From: an uncultured Paracoccaceae bacterium
GTDB taxonomy: Bacteria; Pseudomonadota; Alphaproteobacteria; Rhodobacterales; Rhodobacteraceae
Direction of reading: 5' to 3'
Assembly: GCA_913041145.1 (NCBI GenBank)
Contig: CAJWHE010000007.1
Coordinates: 1-64,000 of the forward strand
DNA: 64,000 nucleotides
Shown here piece after piece: positions 14,918 to 24,330 of the stretch. Every line of letters starts with the position of its first letter. The first letter of the stretch is position 1. A program made the translations under genes and the position numbers. The notes beneath the pieces were generated by a model. The model worked only from the letters and a program-made list of their open reading frames with translations, did not search any database and was not told where the DNA came from.

Positions 14918-17578
14918 ATGGAATTATTTTTTCTAGCAGTACTTGTAATAATAATGGCTACAGCACTCGGCTCTGGTTACCCTGTAGCTTTTGCTTTGCC
15001 TGGTGCAGCTATAATAACAATTATTCTTGCCGGAGTATCTGGTCTAGTTTTCTCAGGAGATCCATCTGCCTACTTTCATCAAGGAGGACCGTCTCAATGG
15101 CTATCCTCGGGAGTGACAAACCTCAGAGGAGTTTATTGGGAAGTTGAAAGAGATACATTGATAGCAATCCCATTATTTATTTTTATGGGTATTATGCTTC
15201 AAAAGTCTAAAATTGCTGAAGATCTTTTAGTAACAATGGCTAACCTTTTTGGCCCTGTCCCTGGTGGACTTGGAATATCAGTTGTATTTGTGGGCGCACT
15301 GTTAGCTGCAACCACTGGAATAGTTGGGGCTACTGTTGTGGCTATGGGCCTCATATCCTTACCTGCTATGCTAAGAAACAATTATTCCAAACCACTTGCA
15401 TCTGGCACAATTGCTGCATCTGGAACTTTAGGCCAAATAATACCACCATCTATTGTTCTTATTATACTGGCAGATCAACTGGCATCAGCCGCTGATCAAG
15501 CTGGTACAGCTCGCAAACTGCTACACAAAGAGGCAACCGGTGAGCTCTCGATGCCCAGTATGTTTGATGTTGGCTCTACAAGTGCTGGAGAAATGTTTTT
15601 AGGGGCTCTAGTTCCTGGAATTGTTTTAGTCGCCGTATATATGCTATTTATTTTAGTTTTTGCTACTTTCTTTCCAAAGGCAGCACCTGCAGTAAGATAT
15701 AAAGGTGTAATGGATCTAAAGTTTTGGGGTGGTTGTGTATTAACTATAGTTCCTCCACTAGGACTTATTTTTTTAGTTCTTGGGTCGATTATTACTGGAA
15801 TAGCCACAGTAAACCAAGCAGGTGCAATCGGCGCCTCTGGTGCACTAATAATGGCGGGTTATCGCTTGATAGAGGGGACTAAGGCAAGATATTACCCTGC
15901 AATTCTTGCAATACTATCAATACTTTTGATTGCTTTTTGTTTATCAAATTACACCATGAATGTTAAAGCGATTATCGTTAATGGCGGTAATAGTACAGGT
16001 ATCTGGTTGGGTCTATTAGCGACATTAGGTCTAATTACCTCACTGGTTTGGAGTGGACTTAGAGTATTAAAACTAAACAATACGCTTCATGAAGTAATGA
16101 TTGAAACAGCGAAAACAACATCACTAGTATTTATTATTCTACTCGGTGCAGCAATGTTAACAGCTGCGTTTAGAGCCTTTGGCGGTGAGGACCTTGTTAG
16201 GGACTTCCTAAACTCTCTACCAGGCGGTTTTTGGGCAAAGTTTGTTATAGTTATGGCTGTTATCTTTGTACTAGGTTTCTTTTTAGACTTTATTGAAATT
16301 GCTGTTGTCGTCGTGCCAATCGTAGCACCTATACTCCTCGCAGATCCATCTGCTAATATAACTGCAGTATGGTTAGGCGTAATGATTGGACTAAATATTC
16401 AGACCTCATTTCTAACTCCACCATTTGGTTTTGCACTATTTTATCTCAGGGGAGTGGCTCCATCATCTGTCAGAACTGTTGATATATATAAGGGTGTAAT
16501 CGCATTTATCTGCTTACAATTAATTGCACTTGGAATTGTTGGATACTACCCGCAACTTGTTAATTATTTGCCAAATAGAATGAGCCTTTTGGGAGAATCT
16601 TCTCCACCACCAAGAAATCCCAAACTTCAAATCTGTCTAGAAGAGTATTCTAATCTCGAAGTAATTGATAACAAAGATCAAATTTTAGGTACCATAGCTA
16701 AAGCTAAAGCGTTAGATTTAACATTTCTACCAAAGAAAATTTCATCAAATTTAACAGGGGCATTTAGCTCCGCAGAGACCGCCCTTGTACAATTGGATCA
16801 AATATTTATTGCAGAAAAATTAGTCAAAGATAATACTTCCAGTTACCGACCATTATTAACTGTTGTTCGTGGTATTGAAAGTGCGATCAGGAGCGCAGAA
16901 AATGAGTCAAAAGAGCTAAAAGGTTCTTTGGCATATTTGAAATCTGAAGAAGATGTCAAAAAAAGAGAGCAAGTAATTGCTAAAATGAAATCTTTAGAAA
17001 AAGAAATTGTACATCTTAAGTCTGAAATCCCTGACGAGTGGAAGACTACTTACAAAACCTTTAGTAAACTAACTAAAGCTGAAAACAGCGCTAGAATAAA
17101 ATATCGAAGAGCTGCAGACAAATCCTATGAACCCGTATCTGAGTTAGTTCTGATAATTGAAGAAAATGATAAGCTTTTAGCCCTCGAGTCAGAGCTAGTA
17201 TCTCTTAGGGTCTTGATCAACAACGATACTGATGGGGACTCTTTATTAGAAGTTAAAAAATTAGCTAAGAAGTTTGGAAAAGTTAAAGGAGCATCCTCCA
17301 TAAAATCTTCTCTAGGAAAGGTAGCCAGACAGCTCAAGCCAGGTAAGGTCAAACTTGAAAAAGCATTAAAGGAGTATGAAAAATCTCTAAAGATATTTAC
17401 TACTAATAAATCTTGGAGAGTAGCATTAAAGACTAATACTCATAAAGATTTAAAAGAGTACCTAAGTGGTATTGCTGAGAGCATTGGAGCGAGAAAACAA
17501 TCTCAATTAACTCGAAAACAGGGCCTTTATTTAGCAAAATGTGGTGCAATTCATAGGGATATTTCTCTGAATTTCTAA
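14918..17578 (+). CDS. TRAP large permease fused to a C-terminal coiled-coil region
   Basis: The first 550 or so residues are a DctM permease with multiple membrane segments and the signatures LPLFIFM-like AIPLFIFMGIMLQKSKIAEDL (split around residue 75), IIPPSIVLIILADQ (about 171-184) and FLTPPFGFALFYLRG near residue 508. An insert around residues 185-225 (hydrophilic, ending before EMFLGALVPG) is common in TakP-associated permeases. After PNRMSLLGESSPPP the protein continues for about 330 hydrophilic residues rich in Lys, Glu and Leu, with heptad-like stretches such as AKMKSLEKEIVHLKSEI, predicted to be cytoplasmic coiled coil. Total is 886 residues against about 430-640 usually. I chose ATG 14918 because TAAGGA lies 7 bases before it; the frame extends 51 bases further upstream into the preceding gene. 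Confidence 0.88.
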   Translation: MELFFLAVLVIIMATALGSGYPVAFALPGAAIITIILAGVSGLVFSGDPSAYFHQGGPSQWLSSGVTNLRGVYWEVERDTLIAIPLFIFMGIMLQKSKIAEDLLVTMANLFGPVPGGLGISVVFVGALLAATTGIVGATVVAMGLISLPAMLRNNYSKPLASGTIAASGTLGQIIPPSIVLIILADQLASAADQAGTARKLLHKEATGELSMPSMFDVGSTSAGEMFLGALVPGIVLVAVYMLFILVFATFFPKAAPAVRYKGVMDLKFWGGCVLTIVPPLGLIFLVLGSIITGIATVNQAGAIGASGALIMAGYRLIEGTKARYYPAILAILSILLIAFCLSNYTMNVKAIIVNGGNSTGIWLGLLATLGLITSLVWSGLRVLKLNNTLHEVMIETAKTTSLVFIILLGAAMLTAAFRAFGGEDLVRDFLNSLPGGFWAKFVIVMAVIFVLGFFLDFIEIAVVVVPIVAPILLADPSANITAVWLGVMIGLNIQTSFLTPPFGFALFYLRGVAPSSVRTVDIYKGVIAFICLQLIALGIVGYYPQLVNYLPNRMSLLGESSPPPRNPKLQICLEEYSNLEVIDNKDQILGTIAKAKALDLTFLPKKISSNLTGAFSSAETALVQLDQIFIAEKLVKDNTSSYRPLLTVVRGIESAIRSAENESKELKGSLAYLKSEEDVKKREQVIAKMKSLEKEIVHLKSEIPDEWKTTYKTFSKLTKAENSARIKYRRAADKSYEPVSELVLIIEENDKLLALESELVSLRVLINNDTDGDSLLEVKKLAKKFGKVKGASSIKSSLGKVARQLKPGKVKLEKALKEYEKSLKIFTTNKSWRVALKTNTHKDLKEYLSGIAESIGARKQSQLTRKQGLYLAKCGAIHRDISLNF

Positions 17579-17601
17579 GTTTACCTAATTTAACTTTTAG
17601 A

Positions 17602-17615
17602 GTAATTTAACACGA
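17602..17615 (+). repeat. 14-bp direct repeat, copy 1, at the start of bdhA
   Basis: GTAATTTAACACGA ends on the first base of the bdhA start codon. An exact copy lies at the bdhA stop codon (18385-18398). Confidence 0.6.
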
Positions 17616-18388
17616 TGGAATTATTAGGAAAAACTGCACTAATTACAGGCTCCACTTCTGGAATAGGCTACTCAATTGCAAGCAAACTTGCAGCTAAGGG
17701 AGCAGACATATTCCTGAATTCCTTCACAGACACCCCAGGTGATCGCAGATTAGCAACTGACCTTTCTCAAAAACATTCAGTTTCTGCAAAATATATTAGT
17801 GCTGATCTAAGAATTGCTTCACAAGCGCGAAGTCTTGTAACTCAAACTAAGCATATTGACATTCTTGTGAATAATGCGGGAATTCAACATGTTAGTTCAA
17901 TAGAGGCTCTACCATTGGAAAAATGGGACGATATGATTGCGATCATGCTAAGTGCGGTTTTCCATACAACAGCGATAGCCTTACCCATGATGAGAAAAGC
18001 GAAATGGGGTCGTATAATAAATATATCATCCGCGCATGGTTTAGTCGCATCACCGCAAAAAGCGGCGTACGTAGCTGCAAAACACGGGGTAATTGGGCTA
18101 ACTAAAGTGGCAGCCTTAGAGACTGCAGAAGAGCCGATAACTGTAAACGCAGTTTGTCCTGGATTTACTGAGACACCACTTTTAGAAAAACAAATACCCA
18201 CCTTAATGAAACAGTACTCTATGACAAAAAAAGAGCTCATAGATAATATTCTTATGGAACGGCAACCTTCTAAAAAATTTGTGACTTCTGAACAAATTAG
18301 TGGTTTAGTTCAATTTCTCTGTTCAAAAGATGCAGACCAAATTACTGGTTCAGCAATTAGTATTGATGGTGGTTGGACAGCATTGTAA
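17615..18388 (+). CDS. bdhA: D-3-hydroxybutyrate dehydrogenase
   Basis: A cytoplasmic NAD-dependent SDR enzyme of 257 residues that interconverts D-3-hydroxybutyrate and acetoacetate. It has TGSTSGIG for NAD binding (residues 11-18), NNAGIQH (86-92), the catalytic Ser139, Tyr152 and Lys156 (in AYVAAKHG), and the BdhA-specific blocks SSAHGLVASPQKAAYVAAKH, VCPGFTETPLLEKQIP and QPSKKFVTSEQI, ending ITGSAISIDGGWTAL. These match known hydroxybutyrate dehydrogenases far better than general FabG enzymes. It lies 36 bp after the TRAP permease gene and before an acyl-CoA synthetase, suggesting import, oxidation and CoA activation of a ketone body or a close relative. Confidence 0.92.
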   Translation: MELLGKTALITGSTSGIGYSIASKLAAKGADIFLNSFTDTPGDRRLATDLSQKHSVSAKYISADLRIASQARSLVTQTKHIDILVNNAGIQHVSSIEALPLEKWDDMIAIMLSAVFHTTAIALPMMRKAKWGRIINISSAHGLVASPQKAAYVAAKHGVIGLTKVAALETAEEPITVNAVCPGFTETPLLEKQIPTLMKQYSMTKKELIDNILMERQPSKKFVTSEQISGLVQFLCSKDADQITGSAISIDGGWTAL

Positions 18389-18398
18389 TTTAACACGA
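18385..18398 (+). repeat. 14-bp direct repeat, copy 2, at the end of bdhA
   Basis: This GTAATTTAACACGA spans the bdhA stop codon and matches 17602-17615 exactly. The two copies frame the gene. Confidence 0.6.
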
Positions 18399-18465
18399 AG
18401 ATCCTAAAAAATTAAAAGAGTACACATCGATGATCTTTACAAAATATATTCTTTTGGACAAATAA

Positions 18466-19989
18466 ATGACGTCAGTGTTTCAATCTGGGTTTCACCCACC
18501 CTGCCCGTCAAATTTTAATCTTACTCAATACGTACTTTCCCAAGCCCATACGCATAGGACTAAAAATGCGTTAGAATTAGTTACATCTCAGGGTTTAAGC
18601 GCTTGGACATACCTAGAGCTATCAAATGCCATTATAGGTACTGCTTCAATGCTAATATCTATCGGTCTAAAAAAAAATGACAAAGTACTTTTACGATTAG
18701 GAAATACCATTAATTTTCCAATCACATTTTTAGCATGTATATGGGCTGGTATTGTCCCAGTGCCTACATCGGCTCAATTAACAAAAAATGAAATAAATAG
18801 AATATATAAAATTATAAATCCAAATTTAATTATAGCTGGTGACAAAATTTCATTACCAGATACAACCATAAAAATACTTTATGAAAAAGACCTTAAACCT
18901 GAAACCTACCTTGATAAAATTCCTGCTGATTTGGGAACACCTGAAAGGTTGGCATATATAGTTTTTACTTCAGGAACATCTGGAGAGCCAAAGGGAGTAG
19001 CTCACGCGCATCGTGCAATTTGGGCACGAAAAATGATGTTTAAAGACTGGTATGACATGGATTCTGAGGATCGAGTATTACATTCAGGCGCATTTAACTG
19101 GACTTATACACTTGGCACAGGTCTCCTCGATCCGTGGACTTTGGGAGCAACATCAATAATCTTCAAAAATACTTTTAATCCAGCTAAATTTAATCAATTG
19201 GTTGAAAATAATAAAATCACAATTTTTGCCTCATCCCCAAGTACATATAGACAAATTATAAAATACTCTACGCTCGAAAAAACAAAACTATTACGGCATT
19301 GTTTATCAGCAGGTGAAAAATTACCTAAAAATATAAAAGAGGACTGGTACAAAAAAACTAACTCTAGAGTTTATGAAGCTTTTGGTATGTCTGAGTGCTC
19401 TACCTTTATTTCGGAAGTTCCTGGAGCGATTAACTCCAAAGGTAAAAACAGTATTGGAAAACCTCAACGAGGACGGAAAGTTGCAGTTTTAAATGAGTTA
19501 TTAGCACCAGTGCCATTTAACCAATCAGGACGGTTGGCTATAGCCACTAGTGATCCAGGATGTTTGATAAACTACGTTGGAGAAAAAAAGCTTTGTGGAG
19601 ATTGGCTCGTTACTAATGACACAGTGAAAATGTCAAAGCTTGGGGAAATTACCTTTTTAGGACGAGCTGACGATATTATTAATGCTGGTGGGTATAGAGT
19701 TTCCCCAATTGAATTAGAGAACCTTTTCAGCTTAATCGAGGGTATAGAATATGCAGCAGCTATTGAAGTGACTATAAAGGCTAACACATCGATAACTGCA
19801 ATATTTTACAAGTCAAATAGCTATATTGATGAAAGGGTGTTTAAAGAAGTCTCTTCCAAGAACTTAGCGCGCTATAAACAGCCTAGATTATTTGTTCGAG
19901 TTGATAGTTTTCCACTATCAGGGAATGGAAAGTTAAATCGAAAAAAACTGAAATCTGATTATGAAAAAAAAATAAAGGACAAAAGCTAG
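18466..19989 (+). CDS. AMP-forming acyl-CoA synthetase
   Basis: The 507-residue enzyme belongs to the ANL adenylating superfamily: it makes an acyl-AMP and then the CoA thioester. Visible motifs are the P-loop-like FTSGTSGEPKGVAHAHRA (about 167-184), YEAFGMSECSTF (about 303-314), the hinge region GRADDIINAGGYRVSPIELE (about 401-420), and the C-terminal catalytic Lys in LSGNGKLNRKKL (about 484-495). The AHAHRAIWARK segment resembles medium or aromatic acid ligands, but the specificity cannot be read. Its position after bdhA suggests activation of acetoacetate or of another acid imported by the TRAP carrier. It ends 1 bp before the convergent ggt gene. Confidence 0.88.
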   Translation: MTSVFQSGFHPPCPSNFNLTQYVLSQAHTHRTKNALELVTSQGLSAWTYLELSNAIIGTASMLISIGLKKNDKVLLRLGNTINFPITFLACIWAGIVPVPTSAQLTKNEINRIYKIINPNLIIAGDKISLPDTTIKILYEKDLKPETYLDKIPADLGTPERLAYIVFTSGTSGEPKGVAHAHRAIWARKMMFKDWYDMDSEDRVLHSGAFNWTYTLGTGLLDPWTLGATSIIFKNTFNPAKFNQLVENNKITIFASSPSTYRQIIKYSTLEKTKLLRHCLSAGEKLPKNIKEDWYKKTNSRVYEAFGMSECSTFISEVPGAINSKGKNSIGKPQRGRKVAVLNELLAPVPFNQSGRLAIATSDPGCLINYVGEKKLCGDWLVTNDTVKMSKLGEITFLGRADDIINAGGYRVSPIELENLFSLIEGIEYAAAIEVTIKANTSITAIFYKSNSYIDERVFKEVSSKNLARYKQPRLFVRVDSFPLSGNGKLNRKKLKSDYEKKIKDKS

Positions 19990-19990
19990 G

Positions 19991-21607
19991 TTAAAACTCT
20001 ACCTCACCCCACATACCATCTCCTACTGGATCTGCTCCACCATCCATACCCGTTTCTCCTACTCTTATGGCGTGAACTCTAGGGTTGATGTAACTCGCTG
20101 GATTCCTATAAGTTGGATAACCAGAAGTTTGTAATTGACGTTCTACAGACCGAAATATCCTATTGGAAAGTTCAATTCTATTCGAAGTGACACAAAATCG
20201 AGGTGCAGATACGGCCTCGTTGGCTGACATTCCAAAATCTACGACATTTAAAATACCTTGTAACACTCCCATTGTAATTGTCGTTCCCCCAGGAGCGCCA
20301 AGTGCAAGTTTAACATTGCCATCTTTCAAAAGCATAGTAGGGCACATCGCTGTAAAACGCGCCTTACCGGGAGCTAATGACCCTCTCCTACCCTTCCGAG
20401 GGTCAAACACCATCATACAATTATTGTACATAAAGCCTAACCCTTCAGTAACAACTCCAGAGCTAGATCCAAGCGAGTGTGTAAGATTAACTACATTCCC
20501 ATCACTATCAGCTACAACCAAGTGAGTTGTGTCTTTGCTCTCCAGAAATTCTCCAGTTTCCCTTACAACATTGGCCTTATGCCCACTAAGAATTAACTGA
20601 GCTTTTTCTTTAGCATACTCTTTACTAGATAATTCTTTAATTGGAACAGAGATAAAATCTGGATCCCCCATAAGTCTATCTTTATCAATTGTTGCCAGTT
20701 TCATAGCTTCAGAGACAGTTGCTATATATTCAGCAGAGTTATGCCCCATTTTTTTTAAATCAAAATTTTCTAAAATATTCAACATTTCTAAAATCATTAA
20801 ACCACCACCAGGTAACTGATTAGTCGTAACATCGAAGCCATGATAACTTCCACAAAGAGGAGAAGATGTTACAATCTTACATTCTGCTAAGTCCTCTTGA
20901 GTTAAGAGCCCACCATTTTTTCTCATATCTTCAGAAATTAATTTGGCGATTTCTCCCGTATAAAAGACTTCTATTCCTTCATTTGCTATTCGTTTGTAAA
21001 GGTTACCCATATCTGGATTTTTTATAATATCACCAACAGCAGGAATATTTCCAGAATTTGTTAAGTAGATTTTTGAGGTTGCAGGAAATTTATTAATTAC
21101 AGAGATTCTAGCCATTCGACCCGCTTGTTCGGGAGCATTCCAAAAGGCATGTAGCTTTGGTCTAACTAAAAAGCCATCTACACAATAATTAATAGCAGCT
21201 TGCATATTTTCACTGAGAGATTTTTTACCAAATTTTTGTTGTGCTAAATGTAAGGCTTTCAAAGTTAAAGGTGTTGTTAATGATTTGTAACCAAACTCAT
21301 TAACCCGACCTTTTAATACATAACCAAACCCATCTTCACATTCCTTTTCTATTAAATGTTCCCACATTCCTTCAACTGCAGCAAATGGTGCGCGGCCATG
21401 AAAATCGATAGCAGTATGTCCACCAAGGTTTGGCATATAAATCTGCATTGATCCAAAGCCCGCAATTCCACACATTTGAGGGTCAACAGCGGTTTGTACA
21501 AAGGCAGCACTGATGGCGGCATCGATCACATTGCCACCATTTTTTAGAGTCTCAAGCCCAGCTTCTACAGCTTCAGGTTGAGGAGCTACTACCATTCCTT
21601 TTGTCAT
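19991..21607 (-). CDS. ggt: Gamma-glutamyltransferase family protein
   Basis: A 538-residue N-terminal-nucleophile hydrolase of the GGT family, which removes or transfers gamma-glutamyl groups from glutathione and related amides. The precursor is normally self-cleaved before a Thr; here Thr360 in the KDTTHLVV block is the expected nucleophile, followed by DSDGNVVNLTHSLGSSSG and the LGAPGGTTI loop. No signal peptide is seen, unlike E. coli Ggt, so a cytoplasmic enzyme is likely. I start at ATG 21607, with GGA upstream; a TTG four codons earlier is the alternative. The next minus-strand gene upstream is an M20 peptidase 43 bp away, so both may act on glutamyl peptides or conjugates. Confidence 0.9.
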   Translation of the reverse strand: MTKGMVVAPQPEAVEAGLETLKNGGNVIDAAISAAFVQTAVDPQMCGIAGFGSMQIYMPNLGGHTAIDFHGRAPFAAVEGMWEHLIEKECEDGFGYVLKGRVNEFGYKSLTTPLTLKALHLAQQKFGKKSLSENMQAAINYCVDGFLVRPKLHAFWNAPEQAGRMARISVINKFPATSKIYLTNSGNIPAVGDIIKNPDMGNLYKRIANEGIEVFYTGEIAKLISEDMRKNGGLLTQEDLAECKIVTSSPLCGSYHGFDVTTNQLPGGGLMILEMLNILENFDLKKMGHNSAEYIATVSEAMKLATIDKDRLMGDPDFISVPIKELSSKEYAKEKAQLILSGHKANVVRETGEFLESKDTTHLVVADSDGNVVNLTHSLGSSSGVVTEGLGFMYNNCMMVFDPRKGRRGSLAPGKARFTAMCPTMLLKDGNVKLALGAPGGTTITMGVLQGILNVVDFGMSANEAVSAPRFCVTSNRIELSNRIFRSVERQLQTSGYPTYRNPASYINPRVHAIRVGETGMDGGADPVGDGMWGEVEF

Positions 21608-21650
21608 AATTTTTTCCAAACATTTAATAGTTTTTATAAAATATTTTTAA

Positions 21651-22790
21651 CTAAGTAAGATTTAATATTAATTTTCGTAATAGATTCATTCTGGGCTGAA
21701 GGGAGGAAATATTTAAATACTCAGATAGTGTATGGGGACCAACGCCATCGACACCAAGGCCATCTAAAGTAGGTATTATTTCGGCAAGAAAACTACCATC
21801 ACTCCCTCCCCCTGTATGCATTCCAACCAATTCAAAGCCAACTTCTGCAGCAATTGCACTCGCCTTAACAAACAAATCTCGACTTTCTTCTGTTTGAGAA
21901 AAAGGAGGTCTATTCATATTACCTTCAATTAAAACCTGTGTATTTTCTTGAATAGGTTTTAAATCTCTTAACTTACTATCAATTTCATTTGCTAATTTTG
22001 TACTCTCTACTCTTAAATCTACTGTAGCTTCACAATAATCTGGAATGGTGTTATCTGCTGTACCACCACTAATCTTACCAATATTGAGTGTAATACCTCG
22101 CTCATAATCTGTCATATTTTCAATTTTTAAAATCTGACCTGCCATTTCCCTAATGGCACTACTACCGTCTTTGTGATTAACTCCAGCGTGAGCTGCTAAC
22201 CCTCGAGTTACAATCTTATAGCGGCCAACACCACGTCGACTTATAACAATTTTTCCACCATCTCTAGCTGGCTCAGTTACCAGTATATACTTTGCTGATT
22301 TGCCAGCATCCTCGATTAAAGATCTTGAAGTTGGACTGCCGACTTCTTCGTCAGACGTACATAGAATATGGATAGGAAGTGATGGTTTTTCTGTACTATT
22401 CACTATTAATTTAAGTGCCCAGTAAGCTATGTACGCTCCCCCTTTCATATCAAGGATTCCGGGTCCAGTCACTCTATCGCCATCTATAACAAATTTATTC
22501 TCTCCAAAGCTGCCGTGCGGATGAACAGTATCCAGGTGAGTTAAAATTAATATTCCTGTGTTACTTAAACTGTTTTCCTGACCCCAGTTTGATTTTATGG
22601 ATAGATGATCTCCAAATCCATCCCTGCCTGGGATTCGTACGACATCAAAGCCAATACTACTCCAGTCAGTCTCAGCTAGTGTCATCATACGATTCACTGC
22701 TTCAGCGTCTGAAGTTGGGCTTTCACATTCAACCCATGATCTCAAACCATCAAGAATATTTTTATCAATTTTATCCACACTTAACCTCAT
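21651..22790 (-). CDS. M20 family metallopeptidase, carboxypeptidase G2-like
   Basis: A 379-residue zinc peptidase of the M20 family. Metal and catalytic motifs are in order: LILTHLDTVHPHG (about 82-94), with His and the catalytic Asp, GPGILDMKGGA (about 111-121) with the bridging Asp, CTSDEEVGSPTS (about 152-163) with the Glu-Glu pair, TEPARDGG (about 176-183), and the late His in GPHTLSEYL (about 354-362). The order and the HTGGGSDGSF stretch recall glutamate carboxypeptidases such as CPG2, which cut C-terminal glutamate from folates or dipeptides. No signal peptide is visible. It leads the two-gene set with ggt and is divergent from the tandem M20 pair. Confidence 0.88.
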   Translation of the reverse strand: MRLSVDKIDKNILDGLRSWVECESPTSDAEAVNRMMTLAETDWSSIGFDVVRIPGRDGFGDHLSIKSNWGQENSLSNTGILILTHLDTVHPHGSFGENKFVIDGDRVTGPGILDMKGGAYIAYWALKLIVNSTEKPSLPIHILCTSDEEVGSPTSRSLIEDAGKSAKYILVTEPARDGGKIVISRRGVGRYKIVTRGLAAHAGVNHKDGSSAIREMAGQILKIENMTDYERGITLNIGKISGGTADNTIPDYCEATVDLRVESTKLANEIDSKLRDLKPIQENTQVLIEGNMNRPPFSQTEESRDLFVKASAIAAEVGFELVGMHTGGGSDGSFLAEIIPTLDGLGVDGVGPHTLSEYLNISSLQPRMNLLRKLILNLT

Positions 22791-22938
22791 TATTAAAATA
22801 TATTAATAATATATTGATTAATGTAACAAATTTATGCAAGCTTTGATATGGAAATACAAAAAAAACTGCTAGTTTTAAGATAGGCAATTTATGTTTACTT
22901 AACTAACTTTCTATCAACTTAAATGAAAATGAGAAACA

Positions 22939-24330
22939 ATGACAAGAAAAGCCACAATAGAGCACTCCCTAGATTACTTTGATAATGGTAGCTTTAAAAA
23001 CGACCTTAGTAAGCTAGTCGAAATACCTACTGAAAGTCAGGTTAAAACAGGTGTTAAGCACTGTTTAAGATATTTAAATTCTTCTATGGTGCCTGCCTTT
23101 GAATCAATGGGTTTTAAGACAAAAATATATGAAAACCCTATCCCATATGCTGGCCCTATTTTATTAGCAACGCGGATAGAGGACCCAGACTTACCAACAG
23201 TTTTAGGGTATGGACATGGTGATGTGATATTAGGCTTTGATGAATCTTGGACAAAGGGTAACGGACCTTGGAAAGCAACACAAGTTGGTGATCTACTTTA
23301 TGGTCGTGGAACGGCTGATAATAAAAGCCAACATTGGATAAATATGTCTGCTCTTCGTTCACTTTTATCTATCAGAGGTAACTTAGGCTTTAACGCAAAA
23401 TTTATAATAGAAACTTCTGAAGAAAATGGTTCTAAAGGATTACGAGAAGTTATAGCATCAGATCTTTCTGCATTTTCTGCTGATGTATTTATTGCCTCAG
23501 ATGGACCCAGAGTGCGTCAAGATTGGCCAACTATTTCATTGGGTGCAAGAGGTGCAGTAAATTTTGATCTCACTTGTAACTTACGAGAAGGAGGACATCA
23601 CTCAGGGAACTGGGGCGGTGCACTTCCAGACCCAGGAATTATATTATCACAGGCGATATCGTGTATAACGACTTCAACAGGAGAAATTAAAATTCCTGAA
23701 TGGCGACCAGAAACGCCATCCACTGAAGTTCGAGATTTACTAAAAGATATAAAACTTGATGCTGGAAAAGATGGCCCAATTCCTGACTCTAACTGGGGAG
23801 AACCCTCATTTAGTGCTGCAGAGAATGTCTTTGCCTGGAACTCTTTTACTGTTTTAGCCATGACAGCTGGAAACCCTCAAAACCCGATAAATGCAATAGC
23901 ACCAAATTCTCGTGCACACTGTCAACTTAGGTATATTGCTGGAACAAAGCTAGACCAAGTACTTCCTTCTCTTAGGCGCCACTTAGATGAAATGGGCTTT
24001 TCTAATGTTAAAATCGAACAACCTCCTCTAGAAAACCAGGGAGGTTTTTTAGCAAGTAGAACCGAAATTACTAATCCCTGGGTTTCAGTAGTTAGAAAGT
24101 CATTAAAAAAGACCTGTGGGGTTGATCCAGCCATCATCCCGCAGATGGGTGGATCAATCTGCAACGATCTCTTTACTGACTTATTAGGCCTTCCAGCTAT
24201 TTGGGTGCCTCACTCGTACTCAGGGTGCTCACAGCACGCACCAGACGAACACATTATCCTCCCAGTATGTCGGCAAGCCCTTAGCCTTATGGCTGGGCTC
24301 TACTGGGATCTTGGGAAGCCTAAAGTGTGA
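22939..24330 (+). CDS. M20 family metallopeptidase (tandem copy 1)
   Basis: A 463-residue M20 zinc hydrolase (ArgE/DapE/carnosinase clan). The metal site shows in GYGHGDVILG (His93 and Asp95), GRGTADNKSQH (bridging Asp near 125), ETSEENGSKG (Glu pair near 160) and ASDGPRV. The dimerisation-domain motif GGHHSGNWGG lies near residue 220, and the C-terminal His is in SYSGCSQHAPDEHI (about 431-444). The N-terminal residues carry no signal peptide, so it is cytoplasmic. The likely role is hydrolysis of a dipeptide or N-acyl amino acid. It overlaps the next, clearly paralogous gene by 4 bp. Confidence 0.87.
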   Translation: MTRKATIEHSLDYFDNGSFKNDLSKLVEIPTESQVKTGVKHCLRYLNSSMVPAFESMGFKTKIYENPIPYAGPILLATRIEDPDLPTVLGYGHGDVILGFDESWTKGNGPWKATQVGDLLYGRGTADNKSQHWINMSALRSLLSIRGNLGFNAKFIIETSEENGSKGLREVIASDLSAFSADVFIASDGPRVRQDWPTISLGARGAVNFDLTCNLREGGHHSGNWGGALPDPGIILSQAISCITTSTGEIKIPEWRPETPSTEVRDLLKDIKLDAGKDGPIPDSNWGEPSFSAAENVFAWNSFTVLAMTAGNPQNPINAIAPNSRAHCQLRYIAGTKLDQVLPSLRRHLDEMGFSNVKIEQPPLENQGGFLASRTEITNPWVSVVRKSLKKTCGVDPAIIPQMGGSICNDLFTDLLGLPAIWVPHSYSGCSQHAPDEHIILPVCRQALSLMAGLYWDLGKPKV

